63,976 nt of DNA from an uncultured Bacteroidota bacterium (GCA_937127285.1 CAKZLV010000054.1:1-63976); one strand, 5' to 3'. Numbered from the stretch's first letter, positions 1 to 12,124 are shown. A program made the numbers and translations. Notes: generated by a model from the sequence alone, not told the origin.

Positions 1-36
1 CCGAGCCTCCGCCCGGTCGAACACGCCGTCGTCTTT

Positions 37-81
37 CAGGTCAATGAGTGACAGGTCAATGAGTGACAGGTCAATGAGTGA
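37..81. repeat. 15-bp direct tandem repeat, three perfect copies
   Basis: The unit CAGGTCAATGAGTGA occurs three times in a row without mismatch. The length is a multiple of three, so a forward frame reads it as repeated MSDRS peptides, but nothing else suggests that frame is translated. It belongs to the general class of short spacer repeats seen all over this window. Confidence 0.9.
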
Positions 82-350
82 GAACTGTTTGGCGGACGGT
101 CTGCGGTCCCCCGGGATGCGTCGTCGCCCTGCTCAGAGCGGTGCGGCGTCGCAGGTCGTGCCCCCTTCGATCACGGCGCTTCGCTCGGCTCGGCGTCGCA
201 TCCCCTCCGCAACGGGTTCTGAGGGGCACGTTCTTCGAAGAGCGCCCCGCCTTCCGAGCGTCGTCGCAGCCCCGATGCTGCACGAACCCCGATGCACGAG
301 CCGACGAGATCGTCGCGACGGCGACCGGCGTCCACATTCGGCCGGATAAC

Positions 351-392
351 CTTTACCGGGTAAACTTTACTGGGTAAACTTTACCGGGTAAA
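351..392. promoter_or_regulatory. Three tandem 13-bp palindromes, operator-like
   Basis: The palindrome TTTACCGGGTAAA (perfect apart from its single central base) is present at 352-364 and 380-392, and a one-mismatch copy TTTACTGGGTAAA lies at 366-378. The period is 14 bp. The array ends 73 bp before the CsgG-like start codon, a suitable place for a repressor or activator of that gene. The symmetry suggests a homodimeric DNA-binding protein. The alternative is that this is another of the short tandem duplications that fill spacers here and that its symmetry is accidental. No regulator gene is adjacent. Confidence 0.5.
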
Positions 393-465
393 CTTGGCAG
401 GGGCCTTGCGCGGGTAGGAATCGACGGGTTGACACCATCCCACATACCACGGCCTACGACGTCTT

Positions 466-1539
466 ATGCAGACATCTCCTACACGTGCTCGCCGGCTCGG
501 CAGATCGGTTCTCCTCATCGCCGCTCTCTGGGTGGGAGGGCTCCTTGCGCCGGCTCCGGCCGCCGCCCAGCAGTCGACGCTGAACGAAGCGAAAGACAAA
601 TACAAGTTTGCCGACTACGAGGCGGCCGTCACCCTCTTTTCGGACGTTGCGCAGAACGAGCAGGCTCCGGAAGAGATGCGGCGGACGGCCCTTCGCTACC
701 TCGGGCGCGCCTACATCGCCCAGAACCAGACCGACCAGGCGAAGCAAGCCATCGAGAACCTCGTGACGATGGAGCCGCCGATCGCGAAGTTGGACCCAGA
801 CGTCGAGCCTCCGCCCATCATGGATCTCTACTACCAGGTTCGCAAAGAGGTGGAGGGAGGGTATGCGGTGAAGCAGCAGGATCCTGGCCTGCAAACGCTT
901 GCTGTTATGGACTTTACCAATAACTCGATCGGTGACCGCGAGCGCTGGGATGGGCTGCGCAAAGGGCTTCCGTCCCTGATGATCAATCGCCTGAATGGCG
1001 GCACGGACCTGAGGGTGATCGAGCGCGAGCGCATCGAATGGCTGCTAAACGAACTGGAGCTGCAGAAGAAAGCGGATGTCGTCGACCAGTCGACGGCGGT
1101 GCGAACGGGGAAGCTGCTGGGGGCCAACGCGGTGGTCTTTGGCAGCTACATCGTTCACGACGACGAGATGCTGGTGCAGGCTCGGGTTGTGAAGGTGGAA
1201 ACCGGCGAAGTGTTGCTCGGGGAACAAGTCAACGGAAGCCCGGACGACTTCGCCACGCTCGTTCGCGACCTGAGCCGAGAGGTGACGCGCTCCCTTAACG
1301 TGGAGCTAGAGGAAACCCAGACCGGGATGTCGGAGACGAAGTCGCTCGATGCTATGATGGCCTATTCCGACGGCCTGGCTCTGCTGGAGGATGGAGAGTA
1401 CCGGGCCGCCTACGAGAAATTTCTTCAGGCCCTCGACTATGATTCCGGCTTCAAAAAGGCGGAGCGGAAGGCCCGGAGCCTCAAACCGATGCTGGCGACG
1501 GCGGACGTGAAGGGCGCGCTGCAGGACCGGGACGACTAA
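466..1539 (+). CDS. CsgG/FlgO-like secreted TPR protein
   Basis: The 357-residue product starts with a clear signal peptide (hydrophobic residues about 14-35, ending AAAQQ). Residues about 37-125 form a TPR-like helical region with repeated small-residue/aromatic spacing. Residues about 143-275 look like the CsgG/FlgO nucleotide-sugar-like fold: LAVMDFTNNS, then LRVIERERIEWLLNELEL, GKLLGANAVVFGSYI, and a strand with VKVETGEVL. A last TPR-like pair follows at about 298-345. CsgG proteins form outer-membrane secretion pores for curli; FlgO-like relatives and many Bacteroidota homologues sit in the envelope without a curli operon. No curli genes are nearby and there is no lipobox cysteine, so a general envelope role is all I infer. 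Three palindromes lie upstream, and a decayed C-terminal copy follows the stop. Confidence 0.8.
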   Translation: MQTSPTRARRLGRSVLLIAALWVGGLLAPAPAAAQQSTLNEAKDKYKFADYEAAVTLFSDVAQNEQAPEEMRRTALRYLGRAYIAQNQTDQAKQAIENLVTMEPPIAKLDPDVEPPPIMDLYYQVRKEVEGGYAVKQQDPGLQTLAVMDFTNNSIGDRERWDGLRKGLPSLMINRLNGGTDLRVIERERIEWLLNELELQKKADVVDQSTAVRTGKLLGANAVVFGSYIVHDDEMLVQARVVKVETGEVLLGEQVNGSPDDFATLVRDLSREVTRSLNVELEETQTGMSETKSLDAMMAYSDGLALLEDGEYRAAYEKFLQALDYDSGFKKAERKARSLKPMLATADVKGALQDRDD

Positions 1540-1911
1540 GAAGCCGCAACGGGTCGGCCAAGGTGCCGCCGCACGCCCGATCGGCTGGTCTCCTTGCTGA
1601 GCCGGGCGGCCATCGATATCGCCACCGCCATCGGGGCCAGCCTGACCCCGGCCGAGCGCGATGCAATCAACCGGACGTCTGCTGTGCGTTTGGCCGCGAT
1701 CCGGGCGTATGGGCGTGGCCCAACGGCCGAAGACCGGGGGCATTTTGACCGGGCGGTGTCGCAGTACCGCCGGGCGCGGTCGCTCGATCCTTCCTTTCAG
1801 GCTCCTGACCGCGCCCTGGAGCGCGCCCGGAGTCTGCGCCGGGCGGCCGGTTCGCGGAAGGCCGTGCGGCGGCGGAGGACCCGGGGCGGGTCGGCACGGC
1901 CGGGACGGTGA
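1540..1911 (+). pseudogene. Remnant of a second CsgG-like C-terminus, in frame after the stop
   Basis: Directly after the TAA of the CsgG-like gene the same frame stays open for about 124 codons. From about 1579 the reading runs DRLVSLLSRAAIDIATAIG, then AAIRAYGRG, an alpha-helical TPR-like stretch and RARSLDPSF, and ends with an arginine-rich tail. This lines up segment by segment with residues about 260-335 of the upstream protein (DDFATLVRDLSREVTRSLN, MMAYSDGLALLEDGEYRAA, LQALDYDSGF). It has no CsgG domain and no good start. I read it as the 3' end of a tandem paralogue left after a deletion, or the ancestral 3' end of this gene cut off by a new stop. A TTG at 1594 could in principle start a 105-residue protein. 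Confidence 0.55.
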
Positions 1912-2221
1912 GGGGGCCGGCACTGGAGGCCAAAGCGGCGGGGAGCTCCCCCGGTGCTGTCGATGTTCTCTTGTGGTCGTTAAAGTTGGACGGAGATCCG
2001 ATCTGATTGAGCCGAAATGCCACGTAGACTTTACGTTGGGTGGTTCGTAGCCGTATGTTCACATCGTGGCAAATCGGTGGGCGTTCTCGGACGAAGAGTT
2101 TACTTCTTCTTCAAGGGTTGAGCCATCGATCTGCATCAATTGTAACGTATCTTGAACTCGATTCTCATCCCGATCTGCCCGGTGATCGTCCGGGTCGCTC
2201 ACCGCTGAACGCCGCGTAGGT
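1912..2221. other. Intergenic region, likely promoter of the respiratory operon
   Basis: Nothing coding is seen. The stretch is more AT-rich than its surroundings between about 1975 and 2165, which fits a promoter region for actA. I see no convincing match to the Bacteroidota -33/-7 consensus (TTG and TAnnTTTG); the nearest is TTGTAACGTATCTTG at about 2139-2153. Confidence 0.4.
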
Positions 2222-2875
2222 ATGCCGCAGATATTTCCGAAAAAGGCCAACGCCCTGCCGCTCCTCTCGATAGGCGGCGCACTTGTGGGCGGGGTCCTGT
2301 TGATTTTCCTCGTCTGGTACTACTTTTCCCCCGAGTTCACCGTGGTCGGGTATCAACCCGAACAGCCGGTGCCGTACAGCCACCAACTGCATGCCGGTCA
2401 GTTGGGGATGGACTGCCGCTACTGCCACAACTGGGTCGAAAACTCCAAGCACGCCAACGTCCCGCCGACGCAGACGTGCATGAACTGCCACAACCAGATC
2501 AAGACCCAGTCGCCCAAACTCGTCGAGGTGCGCGAGAGCTGGGCGAAAGACCAGCCGATCGAGTGGGTGAAGGTGCATCACCTGCCCGACTACGCGCATT
2601 TCAGCCACGCCGCCCACGTAAAAAGCGGCGTCGGGTGTGAGACCTGTCACGGGCGCATCGACAAGATGGGCGAGGAGGGCGTCTACCAGGCCGAGCCGCT
2701 GTCGATGGGCTGGTGCCTGGAGTGTCACCGCCAGCCGGAGCTCTACCTGCGCCCGAACGAAGAGGTGACGACGATGGGGTACGTGCAGCCGGCCGACTTC
2801 GTCGATCGCAATCTGGAGCGCATCCGGGCTGAGGGCATCCAGCCGCCCACCAACTGTTCGGCCTGCCACTACTAG
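2222..2875 (+). CDS. actA: Alternative complex III pentahaem cytochrome c subunit ActA
   Basis: The 217-residue product has one N-terminal membrane helix (about residues 11-33) that is not obviously cleaved, followed by a periplasmic domain with five CxxCH haem c sites at C65, C86, C139, C165 and C212. Five haems and this length match the ActA subunit of the alternative complex III of Rhodothermus marinus and Flavobacterium. ACIII oxidises menaquinol and reduces a periplasmic c-type cytochrome or an attached oxidase; ActA is part of the electron wire. It is the first gene of a + strand operon actABCDEF and is separated from actB by 178 bp containing a long imperfect hairpin. Haem attachment must rely on a cytochrome c maturation system outside the window. 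Confidence 0.95.
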   Translation: MPQIFPKKANALPLLSIGGALVGGVLLIFLVWYYFSPEFTVVGYQPEQPVPYSHQLHAGQLGMDCRYCHNWVENSKHANVPPTQTCMNCHNQIKTQSPKLVEVRESWAKDQPIEWVKVHHLPDYAHFSHAAHVKSGVGCETCHGRIDKMGEEGVYQAEPLSMGWCLECHRQPELYLRPNEEVTTMGYVQPADFVDRNLERIRAEGIQPPTNCSACHY

Positions 2876-2946
2876 CCCACTCCGGGCCCACTCCGGGCCC
2901 TGCGAGCGGGCCCCCACACGTCCACCACGAGCCCACCACGAATCCC

Positions 2947-3040
2947 GTCGATTGTCGAAGGTCGAGTGTCGGATGCAGCGAGAGAACAGGGGGACGTCGG
3001 CACTTGGCACGCATTCGGCATTCGAAACTCGAAATTCGAC
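2947..3040. repeat. Imperfect inverted repeat with heptamer arms between actA and actB
   Basis: Two 29-bp arms (2947-2975 and 3012-3040) are inverted imperfect copies of each other, with about two thirds of positions matching, separated by 36 bp. Each arm is itself built from degenerate 7-bp units (ATTGTCG, AAGGTCG, AGTGTCG on the left; CATTCGG, CATTCGA, AACTCGA, AATTCGA on the right). In an actAB transcript it could fold into a long hairpin ending 14 bp before the actB start. Directly before it, at 2877-2899, CCCACTCCGGG is repeated twice. Confidence 0.6.
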
Positions 3041-3053
3041 ACGGTAGCAGAGT

Positions 3054-6491
<3,438 letters not shown>

Positions 6492-6540
6492 CCGCCCTCG
6501 CCCCGCGCCGCGTGCTGCGCCCCCTCCCGGACCGTGCGGC

Positions 6541-6615
6541 ACCGGCGAACCGCCCCGTGGCCACCCCCCCCGTGGCGAATCACCCCTTGGCCAATTGCGC
6601 CCTGGCGAATCACCC
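6541..6615. repeat. 15-bp tandem repeat, five degenerate copies, before actC
   Basis: Units at 6541, 6556, 6571, 6586 and 6601 all follow the pattern (C/A)(C/G/T)TGGC(G/C)AA(T/C)... with CC at the end; the third and fifth differ at only two positions (CGTGGCGAATCACCC and CCTGGCGAATCACCC). The array lies just after the actB stop and stops 3 bp before the first plausible actC start codon. It makes upstream GTG starts for actC look artificial, because a longer frame simply translates the repeat. Confidence 0.8.
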
Positions 6616-6638
6616 TTTTGAACGCAAGCAACAGTCCC

Positions 6639-8159
6639 GTGGCGAACTCTGACGATACATCCACGGCTACGACCGACCCGACGCCTGACGGCGCCGACTT
6701 CCACGATCGGGAACCCCTGATTAAGGGCAATCTCTCGTTCCACGACGTGACGGAGATTGTAGCCAAGCACACCGAGAAGCAAACGCCGCTGGCGTGGTAC
6801 CTGGCCTTTACGGTGGCCTCGTCGATGGCCCTGATGCTGGTGCTGATGCTGGCCTATCAGGTGTGGAACGGCGTCGGCGTGTGGGGCAACAACCAGCCGG
6901 TCGGCTGGGGCTGGCCCATCGTCAACTTTGTCTTCTGGGTGGGGATCGGTCACGCCGGGACGCTCATTTCGGCGATTCTCTTCCTCTTCCGGCAGCGGTG
7001 GCGAACCTCCATCAACCGCGCGGCGGAGGCGATGACGCTCTTTGCCGTCATGTGCGCCCTCATCTTTCCCACCTTCCACGTCGGCCGCGTGTGGGCGATC
7101 TACTGGACGCTGCCCATCCCGAATCAGATGGAGATGTGGCCGCAGTTCAAGAGCCCGCTGCTGTGGGACGTCTTCGCGGTGTCGAGCTACTTCCTGGTGT
7201 CGCTCGTCTTCTGGTACATCGGCCTCGTGCCCGACCTCGCCACGCTGCGCGACCGCACGAACAAGTTCTTCCGGCAGAAGGTGCTGGCTTTCTTCTCGCT
7301 CGGCTGGACGGGCGCGAACCGCCACTGGCGCAACTACGAAAAGGCCTACTTGCTGCTCGCCGGCCTCGCCACGCCGCTCGTCCTGTCGGTCCACTCCGTC
7401 GTCTCGTTCGACTTCGCCGTGTCCGTCCTTCCCGGCTGGCACACGACCATCTTTCCGCCTTACTTCGTGGCCGGGGCCATCTTCTCCGGCTTCGCGATGG
7501 TGGTGACGCTGATGGTGATTGCCCGCAAGATCTACGGGCTCGAAAACCTCATCACGATCGACCACCTGGAGAAGATGAACATCATCATCCTGGTGACCGG
7601 CACGATCGTGGGCTTCGCCTACATCACGGAGTTCTTCATGGCGTGGTACTCGGGCGTTGAGTACGAGCAGTACGCCTTCCTCAACCGCGCCTTCGGGCCC
7701 TACGCCTGGGCGTACTGGATCATGATGTCCTGCAACCTGATCTCGCCGCAGCTCTTCTGGTCGAAGAAGCTGCGCCGGTCCATCCCGGTGATGTTCACCC
7801 TCTCCATCGTGGTGAACATCGGGATGTGGTTTGAGCGCTTCGTGATTACGATCACGTCGCTGCACCGCGACTTCCTGCCCAGTTCCTGGGGCTACTTCGA
7901 GCCGACCTGGGTCGACATCCTCACCTTCGTGGGCTCGTTCGGGCTGTTCTTTACGCTCTTCCTGCTCTTCCTGCGCTTCGTGCCGATGGTCGCCATCGCC
8001 GAGGTGAAGGGCGTCATGCCCGAGGCCGACCCGCACTTCTACGAGGAGGGCGACGGCCGCCCGGCCGGTGCCAACGTGCCGTACATCCAGCCGGCCGAAG
8101 AAGCAAGCGACCGCCCCGAAACCGGCGAGACGCGCCGCGGCACCGAGCCCACGGGATAG
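6639..8159 (+). CDS. actC: Alternative complex III quinone-binding membrane subunit ActC (NrfD-like)
   Basis: The protein is an NrfD/PsrC-family membrane subunit with about ten transmembrane helices from roughly residue 50 to 450, beginning [19 protein letters not shown] and including the helix [19 protein letters not shown]. ActC and ActF are the two quinol-site membrane subunits of ACIII. I chose GTG 6639 (VANSDDTST...), giving 506 residues; TTG 6618 is an equal alternative, while earlier GTG codons would translate the tandem repeat. The cytoplasmic leader [13 protein letters not shown] is typical of ActC. The gene follows actB by 147 bp and precedes actD by 87 bp. Confidence 0.93.
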   Translation: MANSDDTSTATTDPTPDGADFHDREPLIKGNLSFHDVTEIVAKHTEKQTPLAWYLAFTVASSMALMLVLMLAYQVWNGVGVWGNNQPVGWGWPIVNFVFWVGIGHAGTLISAILFLFRQRWRTSINRAAEAMTLFAVMCALIFPTFHVGRVWAIYWTLPIPNQMEMWPQFKSPLLWDVFAVSSYFLVSLVFWYIGLVPDLATLRDRTNKFFRQKVLAFFSLGWTGANRHWRNYEKAYLLLAGLATPLVLSVHSVVSFDFAVSVLPGWHTTIFPPYFVAGAIFSGFAMVVTLMVIARKIYGLENLITIDHLEKMNIIILVTGTIVGFAYITEFFMAWYSGVEYEQYAFLNRAFGPYAWAYWIMMSCNLISPQLFWSKKLRRSIPVMFTLSIVVNIGMWFERFVITITSLHRDFLPSSWGYFEPTWVDILTFVGSFGLFFTLFLLFLRFVPMVAIAEVKGVMPEADPHFYEEGDGRPAGANVPYIQPAEEASDRPETGETRRGTEPTG

Positions 8160-8246
8160 GCTCCCGCACACAACCTCCGCCCTCCGGAGGGGACTCCCTT
8201 TTTCCCCTCCGGACGAACCGCTAACGGGATTGCTTCCCTCTCTGCC

Positions 8247-8852
8247 ATGCTTGACGAACTGACGACCGAAGTAAAGGCCTCGATGGGCATCTACGAGAGC
8301 GATGCCGAGCAGGTATACGGCCTGCTGGCGGAGTTCTCCAACCCCGGCGAACTGATGCACGCCGCCGAGGCCACGCGCGAAAAGGGCTACCGCCACTTCG
8401 ATGCCCACAGCCCCTTTCCCATCCACGGAATGGACCGCGCGATGGGGTTGGGCAATTCGAAAGTCGGCTTCTTTGCCTTCGGCGGCGGGGTGACCGGGCT
8501 TGCCACCGGCTACCTGCTGCAGTGGTGGACCTCGGCGGTCGATTACCCGATCAACATCAGCGGGAAGCCGTTCTTTGCCGTCGAGCCGTCTGTGCCCATT
8601 ATGTTCGAGCTCACCATTCTTTTTGCGGCGTTCGGCGCCGTGGCCGGGATGCTCGCGCTCAACGGCCTGCCGCGCCCGTACAACCCGCTCTTTTACTCCG
8701 ATCGCTTCCGCCGCGCCACCGACGACGGCTTCTTCCTGCACGTCGCCGCCAGCGACCCGCAGTTCGACCCCGAGACGACCGCTCAGGACCTCCGAGAGCT
8801 GGGGGCTCGGCACGTCGAGCTCGTTCAGGACGACGGAAGTGCCGAGGTGTAA
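8247..8852 (+). CDS. actD: Alternative complex III membrane subunit ActD (DUF3341)
   Basis: The 201-residue product has the ActD layout: a soluble ferredoxin-like N-domain (residues about 13-70, MGIYESDAEQVYGLLAEF, then YRHFDAHSPFPIHGMDRAMG), two membrane helices at about 73-95 and 115-138, and a short C-domain with RATDDGFFLHV. The sequence of the first domain, including the PFPIHGMD motif, is characteristic of the DUF3341 subunit that sits beside ActC. It has no cofactor ligands and is thought to be structural, possibly in proton transfer. Confidence 0.93.
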   Translation: MLDELTTEVKASMGIYESDAEQVYGLLAEFSNPGELMHAAEATREKGYRHFDAHSPFPIHGMDRAMGLGNSKVGFFAFGGGVTGLATGYLLQWWTSAVDYPINISGKPFFAVEPSVPIMFELTILFAAFGAVAGMLALNGLPRPYNPLFYSDRFRRATDDGFFLHVAASDPQFDPETTAQDLRELGARHVELVQDDGSAEV

Positions 8853-8937
8853 CGGCCGGCGGCCCCCGACACCCGCCCGACCCGCGATCCCGGCGCCTCG
8901 CGCCGGTCGACGTTCCTCTTGAGACCTGCTTGATCCG

Positions 8938-9600
8938 ATGCGTACGTACCTTCTTCTCCCTCTTCTCGCCACCGCCCTCCTGCTGGCCGGGTGTCGCGGG
9001 CATCGGTCCGGCAACGAGCCGTTCCACCCGAACCCGAACATGGACTTTCAGGAGAAATTCCAGGCGCAGGAGGCCAACCCCCTCTTCGCCGACAACGCCG
9101 CGATGCGCAAGCCGGTCTCCGGCACCGTAGCCCGCGGGCTCCTGAAAGAAGACACCCAGCTCTACACGGGCCGAACGGACGCGGGCGAGTACGTCGACCA
9201 GATCCCCGTGCCGGTGTCCCGCGCCTTCCTCGAGCGCGGACAAGAGCGGTACAACATCTACTGTGCCGTCTGTCATGGCCGCACGGGAGGCGGGAACGGA
9301 GTCATCATGCGCGGAGACTACGGCTACACCCCGGCCACCAGCTACCACAGCGATCGCATTCGCAACGTCACGGACGGGTACATCTACGACGTGATCGCCA
9401 ACGGCATCCGCAACATGCCGGGCTACTCCCAGCAGATCCCCGTCAAGGATCGCTGGGCGATCGTTGCCTACGTGCGCGCCCTGCAGCGCAGCCAGAACGC
9501 CGACGAGACCGATGTGCCGCAGGACGTGCTGACGGACTTCCAGCAGGGGCGCAGCGCCAACATGGAGGGCCAGCGCACCGGAACGGGCACCACGCCGTAG
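8938..9600 (+). CDS. actE: Alternative complex III monohaem lipoprotein cytochrome c subunit ActE
   Basis: The 220-residue product begins with a lipoprotein signal (LLLAGC, acylated cysteine 19) and carries a single haem c site, C109-AV-C112-H113, in the usual cytochrome c fold with a candidate distal methionine in NMPGYSQ. ActE is the membrane-anchored monohaem cytochrome of ACIII that is positioned to deliver electrons to the terminal oxidase or to a soluble cytochrome. It lies between actD and actF in the operon. Confidence 0.94.
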   Translation: MRTYLLLPLLATALLLAGCRGHRSGNEPFHPNPNMDFQEKFQAQEANPLFADNAAMRKPVSGTVARGLLKEDTQLYTGRTDAGEYVDQIPVPVSRAFLERGQERYNIYCAVCHGRTGGGNGVIMRGDYGYTPATSYHSDRIRNVTDGYIYDVIANGIRNMPGYSQQIPVKDRWAIVAYVRALQRSQNADETDVPQDVLTDFQQGRSANMEGQRTGTGTTP

Positions 9601-9715
9601 GCGGGCGCGGGCCGCCGCCTCGCGAATCCGGCCGGCGCCTCCCGGCCCCGCCCGGTGGCCCGACGCCACCCCTCCTCTTCAACGAGCCATCACCGCACCA
9701 CGCCACCGACCTCTC

Positions 9716-10990
9716 ATGGCCGACTCTGTAGACCGAAATAGCATCTTGGGCTGGCTCGTCGACCCGCTGTCTTCCACGCGCGCGTCGGCCGAGGCCGCCT
9801 TTCAGTTCACCGCCGACCGTCGCGCCTGGCTGGCACCGGTCGGGATCGGCATTGCGCTGCTCGCCATCAGCGCGGTCGGCTCCGTGCTCGATCCGAAACA
9901 GTTCTTCTTCTCCTACCTGACGGGCTGGTCCTTCCTGCTCACCACCGCCGTCGGGGGTCTCTTCTTTTTGTTCTTTCAGCACCTCACCAAGGCGGCCTGG
10001 AGCGTGACGACGCGCCGGATCAACGAAGCGCTCGTATGGGCCTTCCCGCTGCTGGCCCTGCTCGGCATCCCGATTCTCTTCGGGATGCACGACCTCTACC
10101 ACTGGACGCACGCCGAACTGTACGACCCGAGCAGCCCGCAGTACGACGAAATCCTGGCCGGCAAACGGTCGTACCTCAACACGCCGTTCTGGGCGATCCG
10201 CATGGTGCTGTACTTCGCACTGTGGACGTTCATCTCCTACCGGCTCTACACTCTCTCCGTCCGAATGGACGTGGAGGGACCTGGGGAGGCCGGCGACGGC
10301 ATCCCGGCCCAGCTGCGCAGCACGAGCGCCTGGGGCCTGCCCCTCTCGGCGGTGGCGACGGCCTTCTGCAGCTACGACGTGTTGATGTCGACCGACCCGC
10401 ACTGGTTCTCGACCATCTTCGGCATCTACTTCTTCTCCGGCGGCATCCTGGCGGCCGTCTCGGCAATCGCTCTCTTCGCCCTGCTGCTTCAGCAAACGGG
10501 GGGCATGCTCCAGGGAGCAGTCACCGCCGAGCACTACCAGGACCTCGGCAAGTTCATGTTCGGCTTCGTGGTCTTCTGGGCCTACATCGCCTTCTCGCAG
10601 TACATGCTGTACTGGTACGGCGGCATCCCCGAGGAGATCGTCTGGTACCAGCACCGCCTCGAAGGAGCCTGGGCCTGGCACAGCGCCCTGCTCCTGGTGA
10701 TGCACTTCATCGTCCCCTTCCTCATCCTCCTGCCTCGCTTCACGAAACGGTCGACGCCCATCCTCGGAGTCATGGCCGTGTGGCTCATCGGCATGCACTG
10801 GTTCGACATCCACTGGATCGTCCGACCCGTCATGAGCGACGCCGCCACCTTCCACTGGCTCGACTTTACCACCTGGTTGGGACTGACGGGGGTCTTCGGC
10901 GGCTTCGTGATGTACCGCCTGCGCCGCCACGCCCTCGTGCCGCAACAAGACCCGTACCTGGCCGACTCGCTGCACTTCGAAAACACCTAG
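9716..10990 (+). CDS. actF: Alternative complex III membrane subunit ActF
   Basis: The 424-residue polytopic protein has about ten membrane helices and matches ActF, the second quinol-type membrane subunit of ACIII that is distantly related to ActC. Visible marks include the helix starting WLAPVGIGIALLAISAVGS, the segment WSFLLTTAVGGLFFLFFQH, the loop ALLGIPILFGMHDLYHWTH, and the late YMLYWYGGIPEEIVWYQHR. It is the last act gene; the next gene, an Fn3-TM protein, starts 194 bp later on the same strand. Confidence 0.93.
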   Translation: MADSVDRNSILGWLVDPLSSTRASAEAAFQFTADRRAWLAPVGIGIALLAISAVGSVLDPKQFFFSYLTGWSFLLTTAVGGLFFLFFQHLTKAAWSVTTRRINEALVWAFPLLALLGIPILFGMHDLYHWTHAELYDPSSPQYDEILAGKRSYLNTPFWAIRMVLYFALWTFISYRLYTLSVRMDVEGPGEAGDGIPAQLRSTSAWGLPLSAVATAFCSYDVLMSTDPHWFSTIFGIYFFSGGILAAVSAIALFALLLQQTGGMLQGAVTAEHYQDLGKFMFGFVVFWAYIAFSQYMLYWYGGIPEEIVWYQHRLEGAWAWHSALLLVMHFIVPFLILLPRFTKRSTPILGVMAVWLIGMHWFDIHWIVRPVMSDAATFHWLDFTTWLGLTGVFGGFVMYRLRRHALVPQQDPYLADSLHFENT

Positions 10991-11184
10991 ACCCCGCCGG
11001 GCCCACCCCCGCTCTCCCCGGGCAGACGGGCTCGGCGACGCGGCGCATCCGGCCCCCACCGGTCGAGCCCCGACCAACCTCCGGGGGCCGCCCCCGTTTC
11101 ACTTTCGTTGAATTTCACGCGTAGAGGCAACCTCCCGGTCGTCCCCCTGCGTACAGGTACGGCACAGGGATAACTTTAGGATCT

Positions 11185-11970
11185 ATGGACAACACGGACA
11201 CCGACATTGCCGCTCCGGCTTCGCCCGTTCTCAAAACCCCGCGCGAAGCGGCCGTCGTGAACGGCGAAGAGGTCACGTTCGCGTGGCAATCCGTCGACGA
11301 CGCCACCTCGTACGTCCTGCAGGTCGCTCGCACCGCGACGTTCGACGACCTCGTGTTCGAAGAAGACCTGGGAGACAAAACGGCGGTCACCGTTGCGGAT
11401 CTGTTTCCTACGGACAACCGGACGTTTTTCTGGCGCGTGATCGCGCTGAACGAGGCCGGCAACAGCGGCGGCGGCTCCGTGGAGAGCTTCATCGCCACCA
11501 CTCCAGAGAAGGCCGATCAGCACCGGGCCGGCCCGCAGGTGGCGGAAGAGATGGGACCGGTCACCGAACTGGTGCGAGCCGCCGGCGAGGGCATCTCCGC
11601 CCAGATGCTGGAGACGGAGAGTCGCTTCGAGAAGGAAAAAGAGCAGGGCGTCGCCTACGAAGGCATCGCCAGCGGACAGATCATGGCCATCACCCTCTCG
11701 ATCCTGATCGTCGTGGGGGTTGCCGTGGTGATCGTCTTCGTCCTTACCACGCAGCGCGCCAGCATCGCCCAGGACGAAGCAGCCGGTGCCGGCGGCTCGG
11801 CGGATCTGCAGGAGGAGGAAATCGAGGCCGCCCGGGAGCTGGAGCGATACGAGATGCTCGACGAAGAAGAAGGCGTGTATCGAATCCCGATCGATCGGGC
11901 CATGGACATCATCGCCACCGAAGAGTACCAGCGCCAACAGCAAGAACCGGACACCGCACAAACGCCATAG
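11185..11970 (+). CDS. Fn3-domain single-pass membrane protein of the respiratory operon
   Basis: No characterised homologue is known to me. The 261-residue product has no signal peptide. Residues about 17-107 look like a fibronectin type III domain (SPVLKTPREAAVVNGEEVTF, then TSYVLQVA..., FFWRVIALNEAGNS, S-V-E-S-F). A charged helix follows (115-160), then one membrane helix (about 166-187, ITLSILIVVGVAVVIVFVL), and a soluble tail with ELERYEMLDEEEGVYRIPID and RAMDIIATEEYQ. From memory, a C-terminal VYRIPIDRAM-type motif recurs in otherwise unrelated small proteins encoded beside ACIII and cytochrome oxidase genes in several phyla. Position between actF and SCO1 suggests an assembly or linking role for the ACIII-caa3 system; that is inference. 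Confidence 0.7.
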   Translation: MDNTDTDIAAPASPVLKTPREAAVVNGEEVTFAWQSVDDATSYVLQVARTATFDDLVFEEDLGDKTAVTVADLFPTDNRTFFWRVIALNEAGNSGGGSVESFIATTPEKADQHRAGPQVAEEMGPVTELVRAAGEGISAQMLETESRFEKEKEQGVAYEGIASGQIMAITLSILIVVGVAVVIVFVLTTQRASIAQDEAAGAGGSADLQEEEIEAARELERYEMLDEEEGVYRIPIDRAMDIIATEEYQRQQQEPDTAQTP

Positions 11971-12124
11971 CACGCCGTTCGGCCGCCGGCTCCCCCGTGT
12001 CGAGGTCCTCCGCGGGCGCGACGGCGCCGCCCCGGTCCCGCCCGGCCGTCGGGCGGCGTCCGAGCACCCGTCGGATCTCCACGACCCTGCGAGGAACGGG
12101 TCCGCATTCCGAACCGATGCCGCC

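Larger units (their letters stand above)
1..465. other. Intergenic region upstream of the CsgG-like gene
   Basis: No convincing coding region is seen; the open frames here are arginine-rich, overlap one another and match no family I know. The stretch holds two tandem repeats, annotated separately: a 15-bp unit in three perfect copies near the left edge, and three 14-bp-spaced palindromes close to the following gene. The left edge of the window may cut an upstream gene, but no recognisable C-terminus is visible. Confidence 0.6.

Noticed and set aside
429-460. TTGACA hexamer as a sigma70 -35 box upstream of the CsgG-like gene
   Set aside because: No -10 hexamer at 16-18 bp, and Bacteroidota use a different promoter consensus.
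6534-6638. Longer N-terminus for ActC
   Set aside because: The extra residues translate the 15-bp spacer repeat ([14 protein letters not shown]) and no ActC homologue I know has them.
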